Of a stretch of DNA of 64,000 nt, positions 55,929 to 64,000 are shown piece after piece; position 1 is the stretch's first letter, and every line of letters begins with the position of its first letter. Source of the DNA: Enterovirga rhinocerotis (GTDB taxonomy: Bacteria > Pseudomonadota > Alphaproteobacteria > Rhizobiales > Beijerinckiaceae); NCBI RefSeq assembly GCF_004363955.1, contig NZ_SNZR01000011.1:1860001-1924000 (forward strand), written 5' to 3'. The position numbers and the translations under genes were made by a program. The notes beneath the pieces are model-generated. The model was not told the DNA's origin and made no database searches. It was given only the letters and a program-made list of their open reading frames with translations.

Positions 55929-56723
55929 TCAGCGGCGGGCCGCCTGACGGCTGATGCCGTAGCGGATCAGGGTCAGGTTGGCGTCGTCGTCCTTCGCCTC
56001 CGGCGTCTCCGCGGCCTTGCCGGCATCGGCGAGGCTGCGCAGGGAGAGCGAGAGCTGTCCCGTCTTCTGGGCCAGCGCCAGCGTCTCGGCCTCGGCCGGG
56101 GAGACTTCGAGCGTCGCCGTCTCGCCCGTCACGACCTTCTCGCCGTTCTTGTCCTGCACGTTCTGGCCGATCGCGAGGATGCGGATGTTCTGCAACAGCG
56201 TCTCGGAGCTCTGGCCCTCGCCGCCGAGCTTGGCCGCCTCCTCGTCACGATAGGTCCTGATGATGTCGACCCGGTCGTTCGGCAGGATGAAGCCGCCCGC
56301 CGTGTTCGAACCGCGGGTGTCGATCGAGATCGCGACCGCACGCATCCCGGCCGGCAGGATGGCGGACATGAAGGCGTTCGAATTCGCCTTGACCAGCTTC
56401 TCCTGCCGGATCGGCTCGCCGACGAGGAAGCCGGAGCGCACGATCGAGCCCGTGATATCGCCGAGCGTCTCGCCTCCCTGGCGCGTCACGGAGCCGGGCG
56501 GCACGTAGTCGGACGGCCAGGGCTGCCAGCGCAGGTCGCCATCCTTGAGCGTGGTGCCGATGGGAAGGTCCGCCGCGGCGATCAACACGTCGGTGGTTCT
56601 GACGGGCGCCTTGCGCTCGACCACGACCTTCTCCGGCGGCGCCGCGGGACGGGACATCAGCATGGCGGCGGCCCCGGCGGCCACGACAGCCACGCCGAGG
56701 ACGATGATACGCGCAGGCTTCAT
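55929..56723 (-). CDS. cpaB: Flp pilus assembly protein CpaB (RcpC)
   Basis: 264 residues with an N-terminal membrane anchor (IIVLGVAVVAAGAAAMLM), a SAF-type domain (VLIAADLPIGTTLKDGDLRW) and RVDIIRTYRDEEA. It is a periplasmic anchor or regulator of the pilus secretin. Upstream the operon continues with cpaA, after a 193-base gap. Confidence 0.93.
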   Translation of the reverse strand: MKPARIIVLGVAVVAAGAAAMLMSRPAAPPEKVVVERKAPVRTTDVLIAAADLPIGTTLKDGDLRWQPWPSDYVPPGSVTRQGGETLGDITGSIVRSGFLVGEPIRQEKLVKANSNAFMSAILPAGMRAVAISIDTRGSNTAGGFILPNDRVDIIRTYRDEEAAKLGGEGQSSETLLQNIRILAIGQNVQDKNGEKVVTGETATLEVSPAEAETLALAQKTGQLSLSLRSLADAGKAAETPEAKDDDANLTLIRYGISRQAARR

Positions 56724-56916
56724 GGAAGCGTTTCCGACGCAAACGTGCGTTCGAGGAAGCTTGCCCGCGGAATGGTCAAAACATGGTTAATCGACCTTCA
56801 AGAATGCAGGTCGCCCGCCATCCGTCTAAGCTGTGCAAAACATCCCCGCGTTTCGATCGAAACTCGCGGGCGACACGACCTAGCCGCGGATCTTCAGGGA
56901 TCGGATGTCGGCTGCC

Positions 56917-57423
56917 TCAGCCGGACAGCGCACTCAGCCAGATCTCCGACGACGGGTACACCGCGAGCGCGGCTCCCGCGAGGGCAATGCCGTAGGGAAC
57001 GCCCGTCTTCTGGTCGTGCAGGTGCAACAGCCAGGGCCAGCGGGACGCGAAGCCCGGCAGCGGCACACGCCGTATCGCAAGGAGCGCCAGGGTGAGGAAC
57101 CCGCCCGCCACGGCCGCGATCAGAAGGTATTCGAAGAGGACGCCGAAGCCGAGCCAGAGCGCGCTCGCCGCGGCGAGCTTCGCATCGCCCCCGCCGATCC
57201 AGCCGGCCGCGAACATGCCGAAGGTGATCGCGAGGACGAGGACGCCGGCCGCAAGATGGAGCAGCGTCGCCTCGAGGCTGAGGCCCGCCAGCCAGGCCAT
57301 GACGGGAAAGGCGCCGACGAGCAGCAGCGCGAGACGATTGGGAATCGTCATCGTGAACAGGTCGCTCGAGGCCGCATAGGCCATGAGCAAGGGGAAGAAG
57401 ACGAGGATAAGCGCTTCGGTCAT
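56917..57423 (-). CDS. cpaA: Type IV prepilin peptidase CpaA (TadV)
   Basis: 168 residues from ATG 57423. An inner-membrane aspartyl protease of the A24 family that cuts the Flp prepilin leader and the TadE/G pseudopilins. The two active-site Asp residues are Asp21 (AASSDLFTMTIPN) and Asp80 (IGGGDAKL). Several membrane helices. The in-frame extension to 57519 would run into the flp terminator and is rejected. Confidence 0.93.
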   Translation of the reverse strand: MTEALILVFFPLLMAYAASSDLFTMTIPNRLALLLVGAFPVMAWLAGLSLEATLLHLAAGVLVLAITFGMFAAGWIGGGDAKLAAASALWLGFGVLFEYLLIAAVAGGFLTLALLAIRRVPLPGFASRWPWLLHLHDQKTGVPYGIALAGAALAVYPSSEIWLSALSG

Positions 57424-57500
57424 CGTCCAGCTCGCCTGTTCTTCGCAGCGAAACTCGAGATCGACGATATCAGCCTCGGTGATCGGTCTCGACACGCTAC

Positions 57501-57531
57501 AATAAAATACGGGCGGCATGCTGCCGCCCGT
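57501..57531 (-). terminator. Intrinsic terminator after flp
   Basis: ACGGGCGGCA (57509-57518) and TGCCGCCCGT (57522-57531) form a 10-bp perfect stem with a three-base loop. On the minus strand the stem is followed by ATTTTATT, a proper T-rich tail. It lies between flp and cpaA and should end most flp transcripts, leaving partial read-through into cpaA. Confidence 0.8.
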
Positions 57532-57575
57532 CGAATCGTCCGCGTGAGAATCTGTCTACACGCGAAGCATAGATA

Positions 57576-57737
57576 TCACGACAGATTTTCGGCGATGTTG
57601 TTGAACTTGCTCTCGAGGCGCGTGCCGATGATGCCGATCACGCCGATGATGACGACGGCGATCAGGGCGGCGATCATGCCGTACTCGATGGCGGTGGCGC
57701 CCGACTCGTCCTTCGCGAAACGCTTCATCAGATTCAT
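57576..57737 (-). CDS. flp: Flp-family type IVb pilin
   Basis: 53-residue major pilin from ATG 57737 with AGGAG before it. A leader of 13 residues ends in Gly and is followed by ATAIEYG, which places Glu18 and Tyr19 at +5/+6 of the mature pilin, then a single hydrophobic helix (MIAALIAVVIIGVIGIIG). It is processed by CpaA and assembled by CpaF/TadB/TadC. Confidence 0.95.
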   Translation of the reverse strand: MNLMKRFAKDESGATAIEYGMIAALIAVVIIGVIGIIGTRLESKFNNIAENLS

Positions 57738-58036
57738 GGTAGTCTCCTGGATGCACTGGGTTTTTTTGACAACCCGGCGGCTCGGGACGCCCCGGGCTCG
57801 ACCGAGGCTCACAGTAGAAAACGCCCGTTTCGACATAGTTAAACCGAGCGCCTAAACACGACGCGTCTCCGGTGGAGTTAATTTTGTCTGGATTTCGTCA
57901 AGACCGTGTCTAAGGTGCGCCATCCTAGCATAGAGGCACCGGCTGTTCTTGATCTGGGCAGACAGAGCGGACGTTAGCCAAAGATTCACCAAATCACGGG
58001 CATGGTTCGAAGACAGCTGCCACGGATTCCTCGCCC
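57738..58036. other. 299-base divergent promoter region between flp and the CpaC-N-like gene
   Basis: I see no gene. A T7 run at about 57761-57767, an AT-richer stretch near 57837-57891 (AGTTAAACC, GAGTTAATTTTGTC) and GACGTTAGCC (57971-57980) are the likely control elements. Pilus genes in this class are often CtrA-controlled, but I do not find a clean TTAA-N7-TTAA site. Confidence 0.4.
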
Positions 58037-58624
58037 ATGGGTTCGACGCCCCCCTTCGCCCTGACGGCGGCTCTCGCCTCTGTTCTGCTCGCGGCGGTTC
58101 CGGCTTCGGCGCGGGATGCCGTCCGCCAGGTGCCGAGCGTATCCGCGCCTCCCGCCTCCCAGCCGACGCCCTCCCCCGAGCCGACCGTCGCTTCGGCGCC
58201 CGTGACGACGCCGGTTCCGGCCGCAGCGTCGAACCCGTCCTCCGATCGCGGCTCCCTCGACGTGATGATCAATCGGGCGAAGGTGATCCGGCTGCCGGAG
58301 CGCACGCAGACCGTGATCGTCGGCAATCCGGCCATCGCCGACCTCTCCGTTCAGAAGAGCGGAATCGTCGTCGTGACCGGCAAGAGCTACGGCTCGACGA
58401 ACCTCATCGCCCTCGACGGGACGGGCAACATGCTGGCGGAATCGCTGGTGAACGTCGTCGGGCAGACCGACGGCATGCTGGTTGTCCAGCGCGCCTTCGA
58501 CCGGGCCTCGTATTCGTGCAACCCCGTCTGCCAACCGACGGTCAATCTCGGCGATTCCAACGCCTATTTCAACGATACGCGCGCACAGGCCGACGCGAAC
58601 AACCAGTTCGCCATCTCCCGCTGA
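58037..58624 (+). CDS. Pilus assembly protein with CpaC-type N-terminal domain
   Basis: 195 residues: signal peptide (FALTAALASVLLAAVPASA), a Pro/Ala-rich linker, then a domain like the N-terminal part of the CpaC secretin (GSLDVMINRAKVIRLPERTQ, VIVGNPAIADLSVQKSGIVV, GKSYGSTNLIALDGTG). Two Cys residues in CNPVCQPTVN could pair. There is no secretin pore domain. It is divergent from flp and probably works with the pilus channel in the periplasm. Confidence 0.85.
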   Translation: MGSTPPFALTAALASVLLAAVPASARDAVRQVPSVSAPPASQPTPSPEPTVASAPVTTPVPAAASNPSSDRGSLDVMINRAKVIRLPERTQTVIVGNPAIADLSVQKSGIVVVTGKSYGSTNLIALDGTGNMLAESLVNVVGQTDGMLVVQRAFDRASYSCNPVCQPTVNLGDSNAYFNDTRAQADANNQFAISR

Positions 58625-58863
58625 CCCTGGCATCCGTGCCGGCCGCACGGCGGCCCAGCCTTGTCGGGACGCGGGCAGCCGGCGCCGCATCGCGCCCGAC
58701 GCTCCCGCGACACGCGCAGGATCGATAGTCGGCCTCGCGACCGGAGGCCAGGCGCCCGAGTAATCTCGAGAAGTCGCAAATCGGCTCAACGGTCTAGAAA
58801 AGTTTTCCGGATATTTCGGAGGACCGCGACCGGCCATCGGCCGCGATCGGTGGAAAGAGTTCG

Positions 58864-59442
58864 ATGCGGGCACAACGAGGGGCTTCGGCGAGGCCGATCT
58901 CCGGCCTCGATCTGACAAGACGGTTCCGGCGCTCCCAGCGCGGCGCAACGGCGGTCGAATTCGCCCTCATCCTCGGCCCCTTCCTGTTCGCACTCCTCGC
59001 GACGCTCGAGATCGCGATGGTGTTCTGGAAGACGCAGGTCCTCGAAACGGCCGTGGCGAACGCATCCCGGCAGATCTATACTGGCCAGTTCCAGACGAAC
59101 CCGGACAACAAAAACAAGACCAGCGCGCAGCTTTTGGCCAACTTCAAGGGCAAGCTCTGCGAAAACGTCACCGCCCTGTTCAATTGCCAGGCCGATATCT
59201 CGGTCGATGTGCGCGACGTGTCCGCCTTCGCGGGCGCTACGCCGCCCGATCCCGTCTCGAACGGGGTGTTCAATGCATCCGGCTTCTCCTACGCCCCGAT
59301 CGGACCCGGCGCGATCGGGATCGTGACCGTAGCGACGGAATACAAGTCGTTCTTTCCCTCGCTGTCCGGCAACAGATTGAAGAACGGCAACCGGCTGATC
59401 ATGGCGACCGCCGTGTTCAGGTCCGAGCCGTACGGGAATTGA
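58864..59442 (+). CDS. tadE: TadE/TadG family pseudopilin
   Basis: 192 residues with a short basic leader and a prepilin-like site RGATAVEFALILGPFLFALL (Gly, then Glu at +5). The rest is an extracytoplasmic domain of unknown fold with a pair of Cys residues (LCENVTALFNC). A minor pseudopilin of the Flp/Tad system, presumably cut by CpaA. The second TadE/G-like gene begins 8 bases later. Confidence 0.9.
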   Translation: MRAQRGASARPISGLDLTRRFRRSQRGATAVEFALILGPFLFALLATLEIAMVFWKTQVLETAVANASRQIYTGQFQTNPDNKNKTSAQLLANFKGKLCENVTALFNCQADISVDVRDVSAFAGATPPDPVSNGVFNASGFSYAPIGPGAIGIVTVATEYKSFFPSLSGNRLKNGNRLIMATAVFRSEPYGN

Positions 59443-59450
59443 GGCCGGTG

Positions 59451-60089
59451 ATGCCGAGCATTTTCGCCCGCTCCCTGCTGGGGCCGCTTCAGCGGGCCGC
59501 AGGTCATGCGCGACGCCTCGGGACCGCGTCCGCCGGCGTCGCCGCGATCGAGTTCTCGCTGATCCTGCCGGTCATGCTGGTCCTCTATTTCGGCCTGACG
59601 GAGGTCACGCCCGCCATCAACATCAAGCGCAAGCTCAGTCTCGTGGCGCGGACGCTGGCCGACCTCTCGTCGCGCTCGGCGACCCTGTCGACGGACGAGC
59701 TGAAGAACATCTTCTCGGCCTCCTCGGCCATCATGCGGCCCTATGACCGCGCGGGGCAGACGCAGATGCTGGTGACGCTCGTCGACGTGACGCAGGCCAC
59801 GAAAGGCGGCCCCTATACCGGCAAGGTCGCTTGGAGCTGCGGCTGGAACCTCGCCACAGCCCCCACCGGCGAAGACCTTCGCAAACCGGCCGAGCAGTCC
59901 GATCACGTCGTGCCGGCCGGCTACGCCAACGACACGACGAAATCCTTCATCGTCGTGACAACCCTCTATCCCTATTCGCCGGTGATCGGCCACGCGATCT
60001 CCGGCACGATCCATCTCAAGGAAACGACGCCCTGGCCGATCCGCGACGCGGACCGCGTCGCGAAACCGGTTTGCCCGCCTCAGAGCTGA
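59451..60089 (+). CDS. tadG: TadE/TadG family pseudopilin, second copy
   Basis: 212 residues from ATG 59451. Basic leader and prepilin-like segment AGVAAIEFSLILPVMLVLYF, followed by a periplasmic domain (KRKLSLVARTLADLSSRSAT). It is a paralogue of the preceding gene product and forms an operon with it. It ends 4 bases before the convergent hexose mutase gene. Confidence 0.88.
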   Translation: MPSIFARSLLGPLQRAAGHARRLGTASAGVAAIEFSLILPVMLVLYFGLTEVTPAINIKRKLSLVARTLADLSSRSATLSTDELKNIFSASSAIMRPYDRAGQTQMLVTLVDVTQATKGGPYTGKVAWSCGWNLATAPTGEDLRKPAEQSDHVVPAGYANDTTKSFIVVTTLYPYSPVIGHAISGTIHLKETTPWPIRDADRVAKPVCPPQS

Positions 60090-60093
60090 CCCG

Positions 60094-61614
60094 TCACAGG
60101 GTCTGGTTGTAGGCCCCGACCTCCGGGTTCTCGCGCAGGACCCCGTCGACGGCCTTGAACATCTCCTTGAGACGCGCCTCGGAGACCGGGCTCTCGACGA
60201 CGACCACCAGCTCGGGCTTGTTCGAGGAGGCGCGAACGAGGCCCCAGGTGCCGTCCTCGGTGACGACCCGAACGCCGTTCACCGTGACGAGATCGACGAT
60301 CTTCTGGCCCGCGACCGTGTCGCCCTTGGCCCTCATGTCCTCGAACCGCTTCACGACCTTCTCGACGACGCCGTATTTCTTCTCGTCGTCGCAGTGAGGC
60401 GCCATGGTCGGCGAGCCCCAGGTCTTGGGCAGGGCCGCGTAGAGCTCGGACATGGTCTTGTCGGGGCTGCGGTCGAGCATGTCGAGAACGGCGATCGCGG
60501 TGACGACGCCGTCGTCATAGCCGCGCCCGACCGGCGCGTTGAAGAAGAAGTGACCCGACTTCTCGAAACCGGCGAGCGCGTTCAGCTCCTTGACCCGGCG
60601 CTTGATGTAGGAATGGCCGGTCTTCCAGTAATCGGTCTTGGCGCCGAGTTCCTTCAGCACCGGATCAGTCAGGAAGAGGCCGGTCGACTTCACGTCCACC
60701 ACGAATTGCGAGGGGCCGTGGACGCGGGCGAGGTCGCGGGCGAGCATCGCGCCGATCTTGTCCGCGAAGATCTCGTGGCCCTTCTCGTCGACCACGCCGC
60801 AGCGGTCGCCATCGCCGTCGAAGCCGAGCGCGAGATCGGCGCCGTGTTCCTTCACGGCCGCCGCCATGACATGGAGCATCTCCATGTCCTCGGGATTGGG
60901 GTTGTAGCGCGGGAAGGTATAGTCGAGCTCGGTGTCGAGCCGCACGACCTCGCAGCCGAGGGCTTCGAGGATCTGCGGGGCGAAGGCGCCGGCCGTGCCG
61001 TTGCCGCAGGCCGCGATCACCTTGAGCTTGCGCTTGATCTTCGGGCGGTCGGTCAGGTCCTTGATGTAGCGGTCGGGGAAATTCTCGGCGAAGACGTAGG
61101 AGCCGCCGCCCGCGAGGTCGAAATCGCCGGAGAGCACAATCTCTTTGAGCTGGCCCATCTCGTCGGGGCCGAAGGTGACGGGACGCTGGGCGCCCATCTT
61201 CACGCCGGTCCAGCCGTTGTCGTTATGCGAGGCCGTGACCATGGCGACGGCCGGCACGTCGAGTTCGAACTGCGCGAAATAGGCCATCGGCGACATGGCG
61301 AGGCCGATATCGTGGACCTTGCAGCCGGCCGCCATGAGGCCCGTGATCAGCGCGTACTTGATCGAGGAGGAATAGGCGCGGAAGTCGTGGCCGGTCACGA
61401 TCTCCTTCTTGACGCCGAGGCGTCCGAGCATCGTGCCGAGGCCCATGCCGAGAGCCTGCACGCCCATCAGGTTCAATTCGGGCGCCTTGTCTGAGCCCGG
61501 ATGCCCGAACCACCAGCGCGCATCGTATTCCCGAAAGCCTGTCGCTTTCACGAGGGGCTGCATCTCGAAGCCGAGGGTGTTCGGCTTCAGGGAGGCTTGC
61601 GGCTTCGGATACAT
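60094..61614 (-). CDS. Phosphoglucomutase/phosphomannomutase
   Basis: 506 residues from ATG 61614. Alpha-D-phosphohexomutase with phosphoserine Ser129 (TASHNDNGW), metal-binding DGDGDR (266-271), and the sugar-binding FEKSGHFFFNAP plus a C-terminal phosphate-binding RASSNKPELVVVVES. It interconverts 1- and 6-phosphates of glucose or mannose and feeds GalU and other nucleotide-sugar routes. The in-frame upstream extension to 61977 overlaps the M3 peptidase gene and is rejected. Confidence 0.92.
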   Translation of the reverse strand: MYPKPQASLKPNTLGFEMQPLVKATGFREYDARWWFGHPGSDKAPELNLMGVQALGMGLGTMLGRLGVKKEIVTGHDFRAYSSSIKYALITGLMAAGCKVHDIGLAMSPMAYFAQFELDVPAVAMVTASHNDNGWTGVKMGAQRPVTFGPDEMGQLKEIVLSGDFDLAGGGSYVFAENFPDRYIKDLTDRPKIKRKLKVIAACGNGTAGAFAPQILEALGCEVVRLDTELDYTFPRYNPNPEDMEMLHVMAAAVKEHGADLALGFDGDGDRCGVVDEKGHEIFADKIGAMLARDLARVHGPSQFVVDVKSTGLFLTDPVLKELGAKTDYWKTGHSYIKRRVKELNALAGFEKSGHFFFNAPVGRGYDDGVVTAIAVLDMLDRSPDKTMSELYAALPKTWGSPTMAPHCDDEKKYGVVEKVVKRFEDMRAKGDTVAGQKIVDLVTVNGVRVVTEDGTWGLVRASSNKPELVVVVESPVSEARLKEMFKAVDGVLRENPEVGAYNQTL

Positions 61615-61765
61615 TCGGTCTCCGGGATTCTCTGGACGTGCCTGAGCGGGCTGTCTCCGCCGGGTCGAGCCGACGGGCTTCCGCCTTAGCCTATCGGGCC
61701 GAGCAAATGAACGCATCCGGAACGGCCGCCTTGCCGGAGCCGCGCCCGCATGCCACCTCCCCTCC

Positions 61766-63832
61766 ATGACGAAGCCGCTGCCGACGAACCCGCTCCTCGC
61801 TCCCTGGGACACCCCCTTCGGCGTGCCGCCCTTCGAGGAGATCGCGCCCGGCCATGTCCGGCCCGCCCTCGACGAGGCCTGCGCCGAGCATCTCGCCGAG
61901 ATCGCCGCGATCCGCGACGAGCCGGCTCCTGCCGATTTCGAGAACACGATCGCCGCGCTCGAACGGGCGGGACGCAAGCTCGACCGGGTGACGGGCGTCT
62001 TCTACAACCTCGCCGGCGCCCATACGAACGAGGCGCTGCAGGCGGTCGAGCGCGAGGTCTCGCCGATCCTCGCCCGGCATTGGAACGCGATCTATCTCGA
62101 CCCCGCGCTGTTCCGGAGGATCGACGAGGTCAAGGGCCGCGCGGAGAACCTCGATGCCGAGCAGGCCCGCGTCCTCGACAATTACCACCGCGCCTTCCGC
62201 CGCCAGGGAGCCGGCCTGCCTGATGCCGAGCGCCGGCGTCTCGCCGAGATCGCCGAGCGCCTCGCGAGCCTCGGCACGCAGTTCGGACAGAACGTCCTCG
62301 CCGACGAGCAGAGCTTCGTCCTGCCGCTCGAGACGGAGGCCGATCTCGCCGGCTTGCCCGATTTCCTGCGCATCGCGGCACGGCAGGCGGCGGAGGAGCG
62401 CGGGCTTCCGGGCCATGTCGTCACGCTCGCCCGCTCGCTGATCGAGCCGTTCCTGCAATATTCGACCCGCCGCGACCTGCGCGAACGGGCTTTTGCCGCC
62501 TGGACCCGGCGCGGCGAGACCGGCGGCACGACCGACAACCGCGCCATCGTCGCCGAGACCGTGCGGCTGCGCGCGGAGCGGGCGCGGATCCTCGGCTTCC
62601 CGAGCTATGCCCATTTCCGGCTCGAACCCACGATGGCCAAGACCCCGGAGGCGGCTCAGGGGCTGCTGCGCACCGTCTGGGGTCCGGCCCGCGAACTCGC
62701 CCTCGCCGAGGCGCGCGACCTCCAGGAGATGGCGGATCGCGACGGCGCCTCCATCCGCATCGGACCGCAGGATTGGCGCCATTACGCCGAGCGCGTGCGC
62801 AAGGAGCGCTACGATTTCGACGCGGCGGCGCTCAAGCCCTACCTCACGCTCGAGCGGATGATCGAGGCGGCCTTCGACTGCGCCTCGCGGCTCTTCGGCG
62901 TCTCCTTCGTGGAACGGTTCGACATCCCGCGCTACCATCCGGACGTCCGGGCGTTCGAGGTGAAGAATGCCGGAGGCGAGACCATCGGCCTCTTCCTCGG
63001 GGACTATTTCGCCCGCCCCTCGAAGCGCTCGGGCGCCTGGATGAGCGCCTTCCGCCGCCAGCGGAAGCTCGACGGCATCGTCCGGCCGATCATCGTCAAC
63101 GTGATGAACTTCGCCGAAGGGGCCGAGGGCGGCCCGACGCTCCTCTCCTTCGACGATGCGCGCACGCTCTTCCACGAATTCGGCCATGCCCTGCACGGCC
63201 TCCTCTCGGACGTGACCTATCCCTCGATCGCAGGCACCTCGGTCGCGCGCGATTTCGTCGAGTTCCCCTCGCAGCTCTTCGAGCACTGGCTCGACGAGCC
63301 CTCCGTCCTCGCGCGGTTCGCGACCCATGCCGAGACCGGCGAGCCGATGCCGCCGGACCTGGTCGGCCGCCTGCAGGCGGCCCGCAAGTTCAACCAGGGC
63401 TTCGCGACGGTGGAATACGTCTCCTCGGCCCTCGTCGATCTCGACTTCCACCTCCTGCCCTCGGCCGACAACCTCGATGTCGGCGCCTTCGAACGGGCCT
63501 CGCTCGACGCGATTGGGATGCCGGAGGCGATCACCATGCGGCACCGGACGCCGCATTTCACGCATGTCTTCTCGGGAGAGGGCTATGCCTCCTCCTATTA
63601 CAGCTACATGTGGTCGGAGGTGCTGGACGCCGACGGCTTCGCGGCGTTCGAGGAGGCCGGCGATCCCTTCGATCCGGAGACGGCGAAGCGGCTGAAGGAC
63701 TACGTCTATGCGGCCGGCGACCGGCGCGAGCCGGACGAAGCCTATACGCTCTTCCGGGGCCGCCTCCCCTCCCCCGAGGCGCTCCTGCGTCAGCGCGGCC
63801 TCGCCCCGGTATCCCCGCAAGGCGAGATGTAG
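61766..63832 (+). CDS. M3 family oligopeptidase (peptidyl-dipeptidase Dcp-like)
   Basis: 688-residue zinc metallopeptidase of the thimet/Dcp/OpdA group, degrading short peptides. The zinc site is HEFGH at 470-474 (DARTLFHEFGHALHG) with the third ligand Glu499 (DFVEFPSQLFEHW). SGEGYASSYYSYMWSEVLDA near the end lines the substrate cleft. There is no signal peptide, so it is cytosolic. Dcp and OpdA cannot be told apart by eye. Divergent from the hexose mutase (151-base gap). Confidence 0.94.
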   Translation: MTKPLPTNPLLAPWDTPFGVPPFEEIAPGHVRPALDEACAEHLAEIAAIRDEPAPADFENTIAALERAGRKLDRVTGVFYNLAGAHTNEALQAVEREVSPILARHWNAIYLDPALFRRIDEVKGRAENLDAEQARVLDNYHRAFRRQGAGLPDAERRRLAEIAERLASLGTQFGQNVLADEQSFVLPLETEADLAGLPDFLRIAARQAAEERGLPGHVVTLARSLIEPFLQYSTRRDLRERAFAAWTRRGETGGTTDNRAIVAETVRLRAERARILGFPSYAHFRLEPTMAKTPEAAQGLLRTVWGPARELALAEARDLQEMADRDGASIRIGPQDWRHYAERVRKERYDFDAAALKPYLTLERMIEAAFDCASRLFGVSFVERFDIPRYHPDVRAFEVKNAGGETIGLFLGDYFARPSKRSGAWMSAFRRQRKLDGIVRPIIVNVMNFAEGAEGGPTLLSFDDARTLFHEFGHALHGLLSDVTYPSIAGTSVARDFVEFPSQLFEHWLDEPSVLARFATHAETGEPMPPDLVGRLQAARKFNQGFATVEYVSSALVDLDFHLLPSADNLDVGAFERASLDAIGMPEAITMRHRTPHFTHVFSGEGYASSYYSYMWSEVLDADGFAAFEEAGDPFDPETAKRLKDYVYAAGDRREPDEAYTLFRGRLPSPEALLRQRGLAPVSPQGEM

Positions 63833-63986
63833 ACGCGTCTCCGGAGCCGGCGAACGCTCCAGACGACCGGCGCGGGCGACGATGGCGCCGCGCCCGGCGC
63901 ATGGCTTCGCCGCGCGAGCCCCGTCGCGGGGAACGATCCGCTCTGATACTGCTCGTCGGTAGAAGAACGATCGCAGGAGGAACGCC

Positions 63987-64000
63987 ATGCGGGACGGCCA
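63987..64000 (+). CDS. Start of a further gene, cut by the window end
   Basis: ATG 63987 is preceded by a strong AGGAGG (63975-63980) at ideal spacing; only Met-Arg-Asp-Gly can be read before the window ends. Product unknown. Confidence 0.5.

Noticed and set aside
60394-61494. Plus-strand open frame opposite the hexose mutase
   Set aside because: No protein-like features; the mutase motifs on the other strand are clear.

Overview
The window is uniformly GC-rich chromosome from an alphaproteobacterium, most likely order Hyphomicrobiales (Methylobacteriaceae, Salinarimonadaceae or a close family). This rests on gene content: a Calvin-type class II aldolase, an NDUFA12-type complex I accessory subunit next to a DUF2155 protein, B12-dependent ribonucleotide reductase, a Caulobacter/rhizobial-style cpa (tad) pilus locus, a bacteriophytochrome with an HWE/HisKA_2-type kinase, and palindromic intergenic repeats of the kind common in these genomes. 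The genus is not resolved. I see no rRNA, tRNA, CRISPR array, transposase or prophage.

Layout. 0-6 kb: aldolase, a ThiE-like protein, a SEL1-repeat protein, a membrane protein and a GH3 beta-glucosidase. 6-9.7 kb: an almost perfect sigma-54 promoter before a very small Cys/His ORF, then uvrB with a long N-terminal extension, then a small secreted protein made of two copies of one Cys motif. 9.7-16.2 kb: cell-envelope and stress genes (serine hydrolase, OmpA-like lipoprotein, L,D-transpeptidase, YidB-like, HdeD-like, an atypical SDR, a CelD/FemAB-like acetyltransferase). 16.3-18.9 kb: a bacteriophytochrome histidine kinase preceded in frame by a PYP-like PAS domain that has no usual start codon. 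18.9-24 kb: an exported aldo/keto reductase and metallo-beta-lactamase-fold pair opposite a LysR gene, then a transglutaminase and an N-formylglutamate amidohydrolase. 24-27 kb: a TPP riboswitch and thiO-thiS-thiG-aat. 26.9-29.8 kb: a LysR/ycaC pair between aat and the DUF2155/NDUFA12 genes. 30-34 kb: nrdJ.

34-37.1 kb is the accessory part: an AT-rich, clearly foreign AAA-type ATPase, a GIY-YIG nuclease-like gene between REP-like palindromes, and two overlapping paralogous helix-turn-helix genes. 37-43.3 kb: a YcbB-like L,D-transpeptidase, then a convergent pair. One member is an acetoacetyl-CoA-synthetase-like adenylation domain fused to a carrier domain and a GNAT domain. The other is a KpsT/Wzt-like ABC domain that has lost its nucleotide-binding motifs and is fused to TPR-like repeats. 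I regard this pair and the PYP-like/phytochrome kinase as the most novel items.

43.5-48.8 kb: a class III cyclase, galU and galE flanking palindromic sites, mepA and a DMT transporter. 48.8-60.1 kb: a complete Flp/Tad pilus locus (flp, cpaA-F, tadB, tadC on the minus strand; a CpaC-N-like protein and two TadE/G-like pseudopilins on the plus strand), with an intrinsic terminator directly after flp. 60-64 kb: phosphoglucomutase/phosphomannomutase, an M3 oligopeptidase and the first codons of another gene. GalU, GalE and the hexose mutase can together supply UDP-glucose and UDP-galactose, while the transpeptidases, MepA and pili point to active surface remodelling.
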